DNA of 64,000 nucleotides from Fibrobacter succinogenes (GCF_902779965.1 NZ_CACZDK010000010.1:45382-109381); one strand, 5' to 3'. Numbered from the stretch's first letter, positions 53,667 to 62,493 are shown. Numbers and translations: made by a program. The notes: generated by a model not told the origin, from the sequence alone.

Positions 53667-55463
53667 ATGCCGAAACTTCGTTCGCTCAAGACTATGGAAG
53701 GCCGTGAAATGGCCGGTGCACGCGCCCTGTGGCACGCAACTGGAACCAAGGTGGAAGACTTTGGGAAGGACTTGGGCCAGGTGGTCGCCCGCGCGATCGA
53801 AGCTGCCGGCGGTGTCGCTAAGGAAATGAACACCATCGCCGTCGATGACGGTATCGCCATGGGCCACGACGGCATGCTCTACAGCTTGCCCTCCCGCGAC
53901 CTCATTGCCGACTCCACCGAATACATGGCAAACGCCCACCGCGCCGACGCCCTCGTTTGCATCTCTAACTGCGACAAGGTGACTCCAGGTATGCTCATGG
54001 CAGCCATGCGCCTCAACATTCCGGCAATCTTCGTTTCTGGCGGCCCGATGGAAGCCGGCCACGTCACGACGAAGGACGGCAAGGACCGCGCCCTCGACTT
54101 GATCGACGCCATGATCGATTCCGCAGACAACACCATCAGCGACGAAGAAGTGGCCGCCATCGAAGCTAACGCTTGCCCGACTTGCGGTTCCTGCTCCGGC
54201 ATGTTCACCGCAAACTCCATGAACTCCCTTACCGAAGCCCTCGGCCTCAGCTTGCCTGGCAACGGCACCATCGTTGCAACGCACGCCGAACGTAAGAAGT
54301 TGTTCGAAGCTGCCGGTAAGCGCATCGTGGAACTCTGCCACCAGTATTACGATTTGAACGACGAAAGCATCCTCCCGCGCAGCATCGCCACGAAGGAAGC
54401 CTTCGAAAACGCCATGCGCCTCGACATCGCCATGGGCGGCTCCTCCAACACCGTGCTCCACTTGCTCGCCGTGGCTCAGGAAGCGGGCGTTGACTTCACC
54501 ATGAAGGACATCGACCGTCTTTCCCGCAACACGCCGTGCATCTGCAAGGTCGCCCCGACCGTTCACAACATCCATGTGGAAAACGTGAACCGCGCCGGTG
54601 GCATCATGGGTATCCTCGGTGAACTCGACCGCATGGGCCTCATCCACAAGAATGCAAAGACCGTTCACGCCGCCACCATGGGCGAAGCTCTCGAAGTGAA
54701 CGACCTCAAGCGTAACCCGAGCGCCGAAGCTAAGCAGCGCTACCTCGCTGGCCCCGGCCGCAAGTACAACCTGGTCGCCTTCTCGCAGAACTTCATGTAC
54801 CCGGACCACGACCTCGACCGTGCCACGGGCGCTATCCGCGACGGCGAACACGCCTACACCAAGGACGGCGGCCTCGCTGTTCTGTACGGTAACCTCGCAA
54901 TCGACGGCTGCATCGTGAAGACCGCCGGCGTGGACGAATCCATCTGGAAGTTCACCGGCCCGGCAATCGTGTTCGAAAGCCAGGAAGAAGCCGTCGAAGG
55001 CATCCTCGGCAACAAGGTAAAGGCTGGCGACGTCGTCGTTATCCGCTACGAAGGCCCGAAGGGTGGCCCCGGCATGCAGGAAATGCTCTACCCGACCTCT
55101 TACCTCAAGAGCCGTCACCTCGGCAAGTCCTGCGCCCTCCTCACCGACGGACGTTTCTCCGGCGGTACGAGCGGCCTCTCCATCGGCCACGCTTCTCCGG
55201 AAGCCGCCAACAAGGGTAACATCGGCCTCGTGCACACGGGCGACGTTATCGAAATTGACATACCGAACCGCAGCATCAACGTGCAGCTCACCGACGACGA
55301 ACTCGCCGAACGCCGCAAGGAAATGGAAGCCCGCGGTAATAAAGCATGGCAGCCAGAGAACCGCGACCGTAAGGTGTCCAAGGCCCTGCAGGCATACGCT
55401 GCCATGGCATCGTCCGCAGACAAGGGCGCTGTAAGAGACCTGTCTCTCATCGGAGTGAAGTAA
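53667..55463 (+). CDS. ilvD: Dihydroxy-acid dehydratase with an internal deletion
   Basis: 598 residues. Dehydrates dihydroxy-acids in valine, leucine and isoleucine synthesis, using an Fe-S cluster. [30 protein letters not shown], the GGP/AGH region and the C-terminal [16 protein letters not shown] are intact. DFGK is followed directly by [15 protein letters not shown]: the roughly 20 residues found there in related enzymes, including the conserved NSFTQFVPGHVHL-type motif, are missing. The reading frame is otherwise perfect. Either a functional shortened form, a defective enzyme or an assembly error. AAGGA precedes the ATG. Confidence 0.9.
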   Translation: MPKLRSLKTMEGREMAGARALWHATGTKVEDFGKDLGQVVARAIEAAGGVAKEMNTIAVDDGIAMGHDGMLYSLPSRDLIADSTEYMANAHRADALVCISNCDKVTPGMLMAAMRLNIPAIFVSGGPMEAGHVTTKDGKDRALDLIDAMIDSADNTISDEEVAAIEANACPTCGSCSGMFTANSMNSLTEALGLSLPGNGTIVATHAERKKLFEAAGKRIVELCHQYYDLNDESILPRSIATKEAFENAMRLDIAMGGSSNTVLHLLAVAQEAGVDFTMKDIDRLSRNTPCICKVAPTVHNIHVENVNRAGGIMGILGELDRMGLIHKNAKTVHAATMGEALEVNDLKRNPSAEAKQRYLAGPGRKYNLVAFSQNFMYPDHDLDRATGAIRDGEHAYTKDGGLAVLYGNLAIDGCIVKTAGVDESIWKFTGPAIVFESQEEAVEGILGNKVKAGDVVVIRYEGPKGGPGMQEMLYPTSYLKSRHLGKSCALLTDGRFSGGTSGLSIGHASPEAANKGNIGLVHTGDVIEIDIPNRSINVQLTDDELAERRKEMEARGNKAWQPENRDRKVSKALQAYAAMASSADKGAVRDLSLIGVK

Positions 55464-55579
55464 TCCTGTGAGCCGTAGGCGGACTCGTATTAACGAGTCG
55501 TCGAAGGCGAGAGGCGGCGAGGAATCGCAGTGTAAATTGCAATCGAGCCGCCGGTCGTCACAGGTGTGAAGTAAGTAAA
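55464..55579. repeat. Nested hairpin region after ilvD
   Basis: Several palindromes follow the stop: GACTCGTATTAACGAGTC (about 55483-55500), then GGCGGCGAGGAATCGC and CGAGCCGCCGG. TGTGAGCC and GGTCGTCACAGG form an outer pair. Probable transcript-end structure and repeat, no gene seen. Confidence 0.6.
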
Positions 55580-55608
55580 GGAGATCCCGGCTCAAGACCG
55601 GGGTGACA
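55580..55608. repeat. GTCATnCCCG palindromic repeat, copy 5 (inverted)
   Basis: GGAGATCCCGG, loop, CCGGGGTGACA. Same family as 1987-2016 in the other orientation. Confidence 0.75.
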
Positions 55609-55692
55609 AATCCGAAAAGCCAAAATGATATGCAAAAAAGCGGTACCTCACAGGCACCGCTTTTTTCATCCATACAAATTTGCAATCAGATT

Positions 55693-55989
55693 TTAGACAA
55701 CCGTCAAAATATCTGAAAATCCCGTCACCTCAAAAATTTCTTTGATTTCATCACACACATTCTTGATAACCATCTTACCCTGCTTGTTCATTATCTTCTG
55801 TGCAGAAAGCAACACGCGCAATCCCGCCGAAGAAATATAAGTCAGCTTGGCAAAATTGAATTCCAAGTCCGTAACGCCATCCAGCTTACCTTGAATCTCA
55901 GATTCAAGCAAAGGCGCAGTCATCGTGTCCAAACGTCCTTCCAAAGCAAATGACACATTGGACGCATCCACATTTTTTTCGATTTTCAT
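55693..55989 (-). CDS. STAS-domain anti-sigma factor antagonist
   Basis: 98 residues, one STAS domain. The phosphorylatable Ser54 is in YISSAGLRVLL, the place of Ser58 in SpoIIAA. Such proteins free a target by binding an anti-sigma kinase when unphosphorylated. The gene upstream on the same strand, 36 bases away, encodes the matching HATPase, so the two form a partner-switch pair. No phosphatase (SpoIIE/RsbU) or sigma factor is adjacent. GAGGC precedes the ATG. Confidence 0.9.
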   Translation of the reverse strand: MKIEKNVDASNVSFALEGRLDTMTAPLLESEIQGKLDGVTDLEFNFAKLTYISSAGLRVLLSAQKIMNKQGKMVIKNVCDEIKEIFEVTGFSDILTVV

Positions 55990-56025
55990 TCTAGCCTCGA
56001 TTTTAGATTTTAATTCTTTTATAAA

Positions 56026-56439
56026 TTAAGTCAATTTTTTTACAACCGTTAAGACATTTTTATGTCCATCTCGTTTGTATTCAACTCCGTCCATAATCTT
56101 TTTCACAAGGAAAATTCCAAGTCCACCAATTTCACGATCTTCCGCCGAAAGCGATACATCTGGATCAGCTTTTGACAACGGGTCATACTCCACACCTTCA
56201 TCAATAAAAGTAAGCTTAGCGGTCAACACATCTTCGTTCACATGCAAAATAAGTTTCATATTTGATGATCCCGAATAGCGAACAACATTGCTAAACAATT
56301 CGTCAATCGCAACGCCAATCTGCGTAACAGCCTTCATTGAAGGATGATACGGTTCAAGAGCGCTTTCAACGAACTCCGTAAGAGCCCTGACATTTTCAAA
56401 TTTCGAATCTACTATGATTTCTTTATCGCAATTCTGCAT
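56026..56439 (-). CDS. Anti-sigma-type serine kinase (HATPase, RsbW/SpoIIAB-like)
   Basis: 137 residues. GHKL ATPase domain of the RsbW class: N-box AIDELFSNVVRYS, G1 FIDEGVEYDP, and G2 REIGGLGIFLVKKIMD. In the known system it binds a sigma factor or other target and phosphorylates the STAS partner, encoded next downstream. Its target here cannot be read from the window. It is the first gene of the pair. Confidence 0.9.
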   Translation of the reverse strand: MQNCDKEIIVDSKFENVRALTEFVESALEPYHPSMKAVTQIGVAIDELFSNVVRYSGSSNMKLILHVNEDVLTAKLTFIDEGVEYDPLSKADPDVSLSAEDREIGGLGIFLVKKIMDGVEYKRDGHKNVLTVVKKLT

Positions 56440-56544
56440 AATACCAGCCGAAAGTTTCGTAAATCATACAATAATTATACATTTATATAGCGAAAAGCGT
56501 CGTTTTTTTTAACAAGAATCCCTAAAAATCATCTCCTTACAAAC

Positions 56545-56557
56545 AATTCTATATTTG
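56545..56557 (+). promoter_or_regulatory. Start-proximal promoter-like box of the Nudix gene
   Basis: CAATTCTATATTTG, then AGCAGT and ATG; no Shine-Dalgarno. Confidence 0.55.
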
Positions 56558-56563
56558 AGCAGT

Positions 56564-57049
56564 ATGATCAACACAACCCTCTGCTACATCGAACAAGACA
56601 ACAAATATTTACTGCTCCATCGCGTCAAGAAAAAAAATGACATCAACAAAGACAAGTGGATTGGCATTGGTGGCAAGTTCGAAGAATGGGAATCCCCCGA
56701 AGACTGCATCCACCGCGAAGCGCTTGAAGAAACGGGACTTACGCTAATCCACCCGAAATACCGCGGCATCGTCACCTTCATCAGCGATGGCATGGACCAA
56801 ACCGAATTCATGCACTTGTTTACCGCAACGGAATTTTCCGGCACAATCAAGGACTGTGACGAGGGCGAACTGGAATGGGTGGACAAGCAAAAAGTGAAAG
56901 AACTCCCCCACTGGGATGGCGATTTGATTTTCCTCGCGCTGCTCGAACGCGGTGAACCATTCTTCTCGCTAAAGCTGACCTACAAAGGGAGTACGCTTAC
57001 CGAAGCATTGCTGAACGAAAAGCGTGTCACGCTCCAAGATTTTCTGTAA
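56564..57049 (+). CDS. Nudix hydrolase, MutT-like
   Basis: 161 residues. Nudix box GGKFEEWESPEDCIHREALEETGL (residues about 37-60) with the REALEE core. The N-terminal strand INTTLCYIEQDNKYLLLHR and WIGIGGK are those of the 8-oxo-dGTP diphosphatase group. Substrate not proven. The start is ATG 56564; the TTG at 56555 lies within the promoter-like box. Confidence 0.9.
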   Translation: MINTTLCYIEQDNKYLLLHRVKKKNDINKDKWIGIGGKFEEWESPEDCIHREALEETGLTLIHPKYRGIVTFISDGMDQTEFMHLFTATEFSGTIKDCDEGELEWVDKQKVKELPHWDGDLIFLALLERGEPFFSLKLTYKGSTLTEALLNEKRVTLQDFL

Positions 57050-57146
57050 AAAGAGTTTTTTTTCGCTTTTTTTGATAAAAATTAAAATAGGGGCTTAACA
57101 AAACGCTTTAAATTAAGCATATTTGAAATACTCCAAACCAACCCCT

Positions 57147-57193
57147 GACTCGGCAAGATGCGTTCTCGGACGATATTGCCGAGTCGCTTTTTT
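57147..57193 (+). terminator. Hairpin terminator after the Nudix gene
   Basis: 10-bp stem GACTCGGCAA/TTGCCGAGTC with a 19-base loop, then GCTTTTTTTATT. Confidence 0.8.
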
Positions 57194-57195
57194 TA

Positions 57196-57711
57196 TTACC
57201 ACTTGGCGAGGGCGTTCGAAACAATCAGGTCTTGGAGCTTTTCGACGGCGCGCGTCTGGCCATGGCGGTCTTCGGTTTCATTAGCTTGGACGTCATAAAC
57301 TCCATCTGCCGAAAGAGACTTGCTTTCGTAGATGATTCTTTCTTTTACGTTATCATAAAACTTGACTTCGACGCGAATCGTCACGCGGTATGTTTCCACA
57401 TCGCTATTGCTATTGTAGTTTTCAGGCTTGTTCGAATAGCTTAACAAAGTAATTTCAAAATCGGCATTGGCATCGTCGTTCACCAATCGAACGCCACCAG
57501 CATTGCGTTTGAACATATCGACAACGGCAGTATGGATGTTATTTGCAAGCACCGGGTCAAGGGTCTTGTCTTCGACCTCATGGATGTTGACCGTTTTTAT
57601 GTGACTCGGAAGCGTACTTGCGGTAAAGCTGTAGCAGCCAAAGAACGCACTAGCAGCCAAGGCAAGCATCATCATACAAAGCAAACGAGGAACAATCTTA
57701 CAACAACGCAT
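57196..57711 (-). CDS. LptE-like lipoprotein
   Basis: 171 residues. The signal peptide ends in a lipobox (AFFGCYS). YSFTASTLPSHIKTVNIHEVEDKTLDPVLANNI matches the start of the LptE family, the outer-membrane lipoprotein that plugs LptD during lipopolysaccharide assembly. The rest (DADFEITLLSYSNKPENY, RVEVKFYDN) fits its alpha/beta fold. lptD is not in the window. The region before the start carries an 85-bp spaced 21-bp direct repeat. Confidence 0.8.
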   Translation of the reverse strand: MRCCKIVPRLLCMMMLALAASAFFGCYSFTASTLPSHIKTVNIHEVEDKTLDPVLANNIHTAVVDMFKRNAGGVRLVNDDANADFEITLLSYSNKPENYNSNSDVETYRVTIRVEVKFYDNVKERIIYESKSLSADGVYDVQANETEDRHGQTRAVEKLQDLIVSNALAKW

Positions 57712-57718
57712 ACTCTTA

Positions 57719-57824
57719 ATTTAGTAAAAGGCGAGAGCAGCGGCAGAGCGTTTTACGCTCTGACATTGCCGAGCCGCAATACATGCGCCCAAAACGGGCG
57801 CTCATTTAGTAAAAGGCGAGAGCA
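57719..57824. repeat. 21-bp direct repeats around a hairpin segment
   Basis: ATTTAGTAAAAGGCGAGAGC plus A at 57719-57739 recurs at 57804-57824. The 64 bases between hold AGAGCGTTTTACGCTCT and GCGCCCAAAACGGGCGC. It lies directly upstream of the LptE-like gene. Confidence 0.8.
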
Positions 57825-57841
57825 ATCAAAAAAAATCCTAT

Positions 57842-57876
57842 AAAAAAGCACCCCGAAGCACGAGCCTCGGGGCGCC
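57842..57876 (-). terminator. Terminator of the fibro-slime gene
   Basis: On the minus strand GCCCCGAG/CTTCGGGG stem, loop GCTCGTG, then TGCTTTTTTA. Confidence 0.85.
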
Positions 57877-57897
57877 ATAAACTTAATGAACTAAGCC

Positions 57898-60702
57898 CTA
57901 TTTTTTAGCCTTTGTTCTGCGATAGCCGCGTCTAATCGTTTCCGTAGTACGCTGGAACGGCATCGTCATAATCGTCGGGCTGCTACCATTACTTCTATAG
58001 CAGTATTCGTAAGCATCCTTCACAACCGTCATCTGGTAGATATACGGACCCGTTGCAAGCAAGCGTCCCTTGTCAGTCACCGGATACATCTTGATTGTGG
58101 CAAGCATAGCACCCGTAGCACCATATATCGGCGTGTCACCGCAACTAGACTCTTTAGTACCCTGCGGCTGCTGAACAGCAGAAGATGGCAAACCATTCAA
58201 AGCTTTTTGGAAATCTTCCTTAGTCACACGCTTATTGTACTGGTTCACAAAGTGGCCCAAGTGGTCAAACACGCGGATATTCACATGGAACGGCTGAGTC
58301 GTCGGGAAAGACCAGCTCGTGCAAGTTTCATTGCTCTTCTTGCCCGGAATGTTTGCAGAACCATCATTATAGCAGAGAGTTTTGTTTTCGCCCTGACCAG
58401 CACCATACACAACAGAGGTTCCTGGAGCGTAAGCCGTAGCACCTTGAGCACCAGAAGCCATAAGCTGATCGGCATTATCCTTAGCCCACTTGAGCGGGTC
58501 GGTACCAATAACAGCCGGAATCGGCGTCAAAACGAGGTCAGCAGTCATGTCCGTCGGGAGAGCACCGCTACCAGCCAAATCAGTAAGTGTTTGAGCTTCG
58601 TTTGTAAAGTCCGGACGGTCGTAAGCAGGATCATCAGGAATAACAGGCGTCTGAGCCACAGCGGTATAAGTAATCTTACCCCACTTTTCACGTTCATCAA
58701 AACCAGCAACATGGTTACCAGAAATAGAAGCAACAAAGAAGCCACCTAAGCTGACGTCAAACTTTTTGGACCAAGCCATCAACTGAGCCCATTCGAAAGC
58801 CGTATAGTTGCCGCCGTTGCCGTCATCATCAAGACCCGTGCTCCAAGGCACGTTAAAGGCTATACGGTCATCGCCCAAAAGGCCTCCGTCACCGACAATA
58901 TTGCCATCAAGGTCCTTCAAGACACCTTCAAACTGATACATCTGACCGGCATCTTCCTTGTCAATCGGCCCTGTCATAGATGTTACATAGTAACCATATA
59001 CCATCGTTACAATTGAATCTTGACCCGTAATCGTCTTAAGAGGCATTCCATTAGCGCCCAACACAGTCTTATTGCGCAAGACTACAATCGACGGCACATT
59101 CGGGTTATTCATTGCAATAAAGCTAGAATCAGCAAGAGCAACGTTCATGTACATGCTGTTTTGAGCTTTACCGTTTTCGTCCACCTTTACAACAACATCG
59201 TTAACCGTCGGCTGTCCAAAACGAGATGGAGCAAGTTCGGCAAGAGACGTACGGATGTAAATGTTAGAACCATCGGACTGACGGTCAGCATAGAAGAAGT
59301 GCAAGTGATGCCAAGTATCATCAGCCCAACCAGTAGCATCAGAAGAACCGTTGCAGTTCGTATAACCAGCAAGAGGTTCACCCGCATGGCACCCATGATT
59401 GAACTTAGCCAAAGTCTGAATATTGACCTTACCCGGAGCAGACAAGTGAGTACCACCCAAATCCACAACAAGCACACCATCGACGAAAATCCACATATCA
59501 TCGTCACCGGCGAATTCGAACACTTCCGGTTCCGGCAGTCCCAAACTGTTCACCTGGTTTGCGGCCTTGTACTTGAAGCTGGCATAACCCATCATGGTAA
59601 AGGCATAGTTGCGGAGATGCTTCATGCCAATATTATCGCCTAGAGTATACAACTTAATAGCAGCCTGCCAAGCGGCGCTATGACCAGAACCAAACGAATT
59701 AACGGCACGTGGGCCACCCTGATTCAACCATTCCTTACAAAGCTCAGCAGTCGACTGTCCCAAGAAGTCTTTCTGGCTGGAAGCATATTGATAATTATAG
59801 GGAGGGCAGAAAATCGAAAGCGTCTGCGGTTCAAACTGATCGCATTTCGTTGTATCCGGTTGAACTTTCAATTTACAGGGCTTATTCATCACCCACTCTC
59901 TCGTATCCGGATTGATACTATCGAGCGGAGAGTAACCACCATTATTGTAGTTATAATCGTAAATGTAATATTTGGAATTCGGATCTTTCGGAATAACCAT
60001 CGTTGTGTTGATGCGCCTATTTCGCCCAGGCACATCAGTATACCATTCATTAAAGAACTGGTTATCACAGCGTTCACTAAGTTTTTCAATCACAACGCCA
60101 TCGTACATATTAAACTTTTCACCAACCATCTTGGTAAACTTCAAATATGGAATCACCATGCCGGGCGTGTAAATAACCTCATTACTCCATACTGTTCTTC
60201 CACCAGGACACTTGTAGCCGCTCACGTCATCTCTAGCGTTTGCGTATCCACGCATTGTCACTTCTTTACCAGAAACAGGATCTCTACCTTTATCAGAACA
60301 TTCACCGTATTTCAAAGTTTCGTTAGTAGAAGTTTGCTGCAAATATCCTGGCAAATAGGAATTGGCCAACTTCGGAAGGCCGTCAGTACCAATCTGAACA
60401 CCTGCGCCAAACTTACTGAAAGAGTTTTCATTGCCGCAAGTAGTATGATATGGATAACTAGCATACCAATCATTGCCGTACCCATAAAAATTCATTAAAG
60501 CGCCGCCGCTAGGAGACACGTAGTTATAAATTTCGTCTAAATGTTGGACTGATTCTTCAGAAAAGTTTTCGAAATCGGGATGATTCGGTTCGAAATCGCG
60601 AATGATAATATCCAACGTACGGATATCCTTGGCGACTTGAGCAAAGCCAGCAACGGAGCAGCCAAATAGAGCACCGAGAGTAATCCATCTATAAAATTTC
60701 AT
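57898..60702 (-). CDS. Fibro-slime domain protein
   Basis: 934 residues, secreted. A signal peptide (ITLGALFGCSVAGFAQ) is followed by RTLDIIIRDFEPNHPDFENF, the opening of the fibro-slime domain. The core EFAGDDDMWIFVDGVLVVDLGG and WHHLHFFYADRQSDGSNIYIRT is the fold shared with PA14-like slime proteins. At least ten Cys are present, probably in disulfides. Fibro-slime proteins are abundant in Fibrobacter outer membrane and are linked to cellulose adhesion. The C-terminal part has a propeptide-like bacterial Ig region (FHVNIRVFDHLGHFVNQYN) and ends very basic (RRGYRRTKAKK). Start 60702 has GGAG upstream; the frame extends to 60792 without support. Confidence 0.88.
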   Translation of the reverse strand: MKFYRWITLGALFGCSVAGFAQVAKDIRTLDIIIRDFEPNHPDFENFSEESVQHLDEIYNYVSPSGGALMNFYGYGNDWYASYPYHTTCGNENSFSKFGAGVQIGTDGLPKLANSYLPGYLQQTSTNETLKYGECSDKGRDPVSGKEVTMRGYANARDDVSGYKCPGGRTVWSNEVIYTPGMVIPYLKFTKMVGEKFNMYDGVVIEKLSERCDNQFFNEWYTDVPGRNRRINTTMVIPKDPNSKYYIYDYNYNNGGYSPLDSINPDTREWVMNKPCKLKVQPDTTKCDQFEPQTLSIFCPPYNYQYASSQKDFLGQSTAELCKEWLNQGGPRAVNSFGSGHSAAWQAAIKLYTLGDNIGMKHLRNYAFTMMGYASFKYKAANQVNSLGLPEPEVFEFAGDDDMWIFVDGVLVVDLGGTHLSAPGKVNIQTLAKFNHGCHAGEPLAGYTNCNGSSDATGWADDTWHHLHFFYADRQSDGSNIYIRTSLAELAPSRFGQPTVNDVVVKVDENGKAQNSMYMNVALADSSFIAMNNPNVPSIVVLRNKTVLGANGMPLKTITGQDSIVTMVYGYYVTSMTGPIDKEDAGQMYQFEGVLKDLDGNIVGDGGLLGDDRIAFNVPWSTGLDDDGNGGNYTAFEWAQLMAWSKKFDVSLGGFFVASISGNHVAGFDEREKWGKITYTAVAQTPVIPDDPAYDRPDFTNEAQTLTDLAGSGALPTDMTADLVLTPIPAVIGTDPLKWAKDNADQLMASGAQGATAYAPGTSVVYGAGQGENKTLCYNDGSANIPGKKSNETCTSWSFPTTQPFHVNIRVFDHLGHFVNQYNKRVTKEDFQKALNGLPSSAVQQPQGTKESSCGDTPIYGATGAMLATIKMYPVTDKGRLLATGPYIYQMTVVKDAYEYCYRSNGSSPTIMTMPFQRTTETIRRGYRRTKAKK

Positions 60703-60887
60703 AATAGTCCAATCTCCACCTAATAATAGGTTACAACAATTCCACCTAAATATAAACCAATTAGAGTAAAATGAGGTCTGATGATATTGCAAAATATATG
60801 TAAAAACATGGAATCATTTGATAAACATCCTCTTTATAGTATTATATAGGCAAAATCAACTATGTTTAGCCGGCTTTTTAAATGGAA

Positions 60888-60900
60888 TAGCTATTTTTTC
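60888..60900 (+). promoter_or_regulatory. Start-proximal box of the 60906 gene
   Basis: ATAGCTATTTTTTC, then CGCCC and ATG; no Shine-Dalgarno. Confidence 0.4.
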
Positions 60901-60905
60901 CGCCC

Positions 60906-61523
60906 ATGAATTGGTCTATTGTATTTTTTGCAGCCATGATGCTATTGCTCCTGCGCATTTTGCGCTTGAGAATCCGAGCCAATACCACCCGTTCGGAATC
61001 ATTCAAAAGACTCCCACCCAAAGATCAGCTTACAGTGCTCAAGGAATGTCTTCTGAACAATCCATCCGAAGCTAATTTGAGGAATCTTGCCGAATTCGCC
61101 GAACGATCATCGTTAGAAATCGATGTCGAGAGCTATCGTCCGTACCTCAAGTCGCAGTTGGAAATTTTTGGCCGCAAAGACGCGATTGCTGAAGATAACG
61201 AACTTTACACCGCTGAAACCGCATGGATGGACAAAATTACGCCTTTCGAATTTAAAGAAGCCGAGGCTTTTAAAAGCGAAGGCGAAACGCAAAAATACAT
61301 CGAGCGCACACTCGAAGGGATTGCCCGCCTGTATTCCGACGACGCCATTTTAGAAGCGCTAGCCAAGCTCGCTCCAGATTACCCGCACGCAAACGAACTT
61401 GCCGAAAGCTACAAACAGCTAATGCAAACCCGCGACGAAAGCTTGGCCGACGACAAATCGCTCGAAAAACTCCGCAAGCTCAAAGAAGCCTGGGAAGACG
61501 ATTTGCTGAACGTGAGGTTATGA
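60906..61523 (+). CDS. Hypothetical membrane-anchored helical protein
   Basis: 205 residues. An N-terminal membrane segment (WSIVFFAAMMLLLLRIL) is followed by basic residues and a wholly helical charged part. The latter may hold TPR-like helix pairs (NPSEANLRNLAEFAERSSL, KYIERTLEGIARLYSDD, ILEALAKLAPDYPHANEL). No family recognised. It lies divergent from the fibro-slime gene. Confidence 0.7.
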   Translation: MNWSIVFFAAMMLLLLRILRLRIRANTTRSESFKRLPPKDQLTVLKECLLNNPSEANLRNLAEFAERSSLEIDVESYRPYLKSQLEIFGRKDAIAEDNELYTAETAWMDKITPFEFKEAEAFKSEGETQKYIERTLEGIARLYSDDAILEALAKLAPDYPHANELAESYKQLMQTRDESLADDKSLEKLRKLKEAWEDDLLNVRL

Positions 61524-61623
61524 GGTATGGGCTTGGCGCTGCGCGCCTTTGAGGTACGAGCCAGTGGGGTAATGTTTTTTTTGCCATCCTGGAGGCGACA
61601 GCCGATAGGATCCATGCAGGGAT

Positions 61624-61657
61624 AATTCGGAATTAGGAGTTCGGAATTAGGAATTGG
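61624..61657. repeat. GGAATTA heptamer array
   Basis: GGAATTA, GGAGTTC, GGAATTA, GGAATTG in the gap between convergent genes. Confidence 0.8.
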
Positions 61658-61747
61658 TTTTAGTCATTCTCCGAAGGAGAATCCATACATTGTGCGCATG
61701 AGGCTGATTGCGTCATGAACGTAGCGAAGCGAAGTCGAAGAATCTAG

Positions 61748-62095
61748 TTACTTCTCCAGAAAATCCAGCGCCTCGCCCGCCAGTTCCACGCAACGGTTGC
61801 ACGGGATAATTTTGTTCGGGCGAATTTCGCCGCACTTGGTGCAACCCTGCGCCCCACGCTTGAAAAAGTCTTCGATGGCATCGGCATGGTCGGGCTGCAT
61901 CATCTTGGCCGCATAAAGCGCCCCACACAAGCCATCAGGAGCCTTGCCACCGCCAAAAGCACGGAACATTTCGGCAGCCTTCACCGCTTCTTCTTCGGAT
62001 TTACCCGTTGCGCGAGCGTAGCCATAAGCCACAGCCATGGCGCAGTTACCGCGCTTATCCGCGTGGAATTTCTTCGAAAATTCGGCAATCGACAT
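61748..62095 (-). CDS. C_GCAxxG_C_C-family redox protein
   Basis: 115 residues. The family pattern of conserved Cys is visible: RGNCAMAVAYG, GLCGALYAAK, and GCTKCGEIRPNKIIPCNRCVELAGEAL at the end. Members are thought to bind metal or be redox active; their role is unsettled. AAAGGAG precedes the ATG. Its promoter region faces a 400-base gap with repeated TTACGTAAA sites. Confidence 0.85.
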   Translation of the reverse strand: MSIAEFSKKFHADKRGNCAMAVAYGYARATGKSEEEAVKAAEMFRAFGGGKAPDGLCGALYAAKMMQPDHADAIEDFFKRGAQGCTKCGEIRPNKIIPCNRCVELAGEALDFLEK

Positions 62096-62440
62096 AAAAG
62101 CTCCTTTGCTAAATACTACGTAAATTTACATTCCTGGCTGGCGCTGAAAATCTAGATTTCAAATTTTCGGCAATATTTACGTAAAAAACGGATAATTTTT
62201 TGAGTTTCTTACGTAAATTTTAGTACAAATTAAACAAAATTTTTAAAAAATCTGGTTTCAGCCCCAAAAACAGCTCAAATCGCAAGCCCCAAAGCCTATT
62301 TTCACTCAAAAAAATACTCCAAAAGGCAAAAAAATTTACAAAAGAACCATTTTCACCAGCTTTCATTACATACAACATTAAAATTTTACGTAAAAACCGC
62401 ACCGACATTGAAAATTTTGACGTAAAATTCGCCATTTTTA

Positions 62441-62471
62441 TTGTCATTCCCGCCTCCGAGCGGGAACCGCC
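62441..62471. repeat. GTCATTCCCG palindromic repeat, copy 6
   Basis: TTGTCATTCCCGCCTCCGAG, then CGGGAACCGCC. Confidence 0.7.
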
Positions 62472-62480
62472 TTTTTAAAT

Positions 62481-62493
62481 GATTTTTATATTC
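62481..62493 (+). promoter_or_regulatory. Start-proximal box of the 51-residue gene
   Basis: GATTTTTATATTC, then ATACC and ATG; no Shine-Dalgarno. Confidence 0.45.

Noticed and set aside
53583..55685. 700-codon open frame on the minus strand
   Set aside because: It is the exact antisense of ilvD in a GC-biased codon pattern, has no ribosome site and encodes no recognisable motif.
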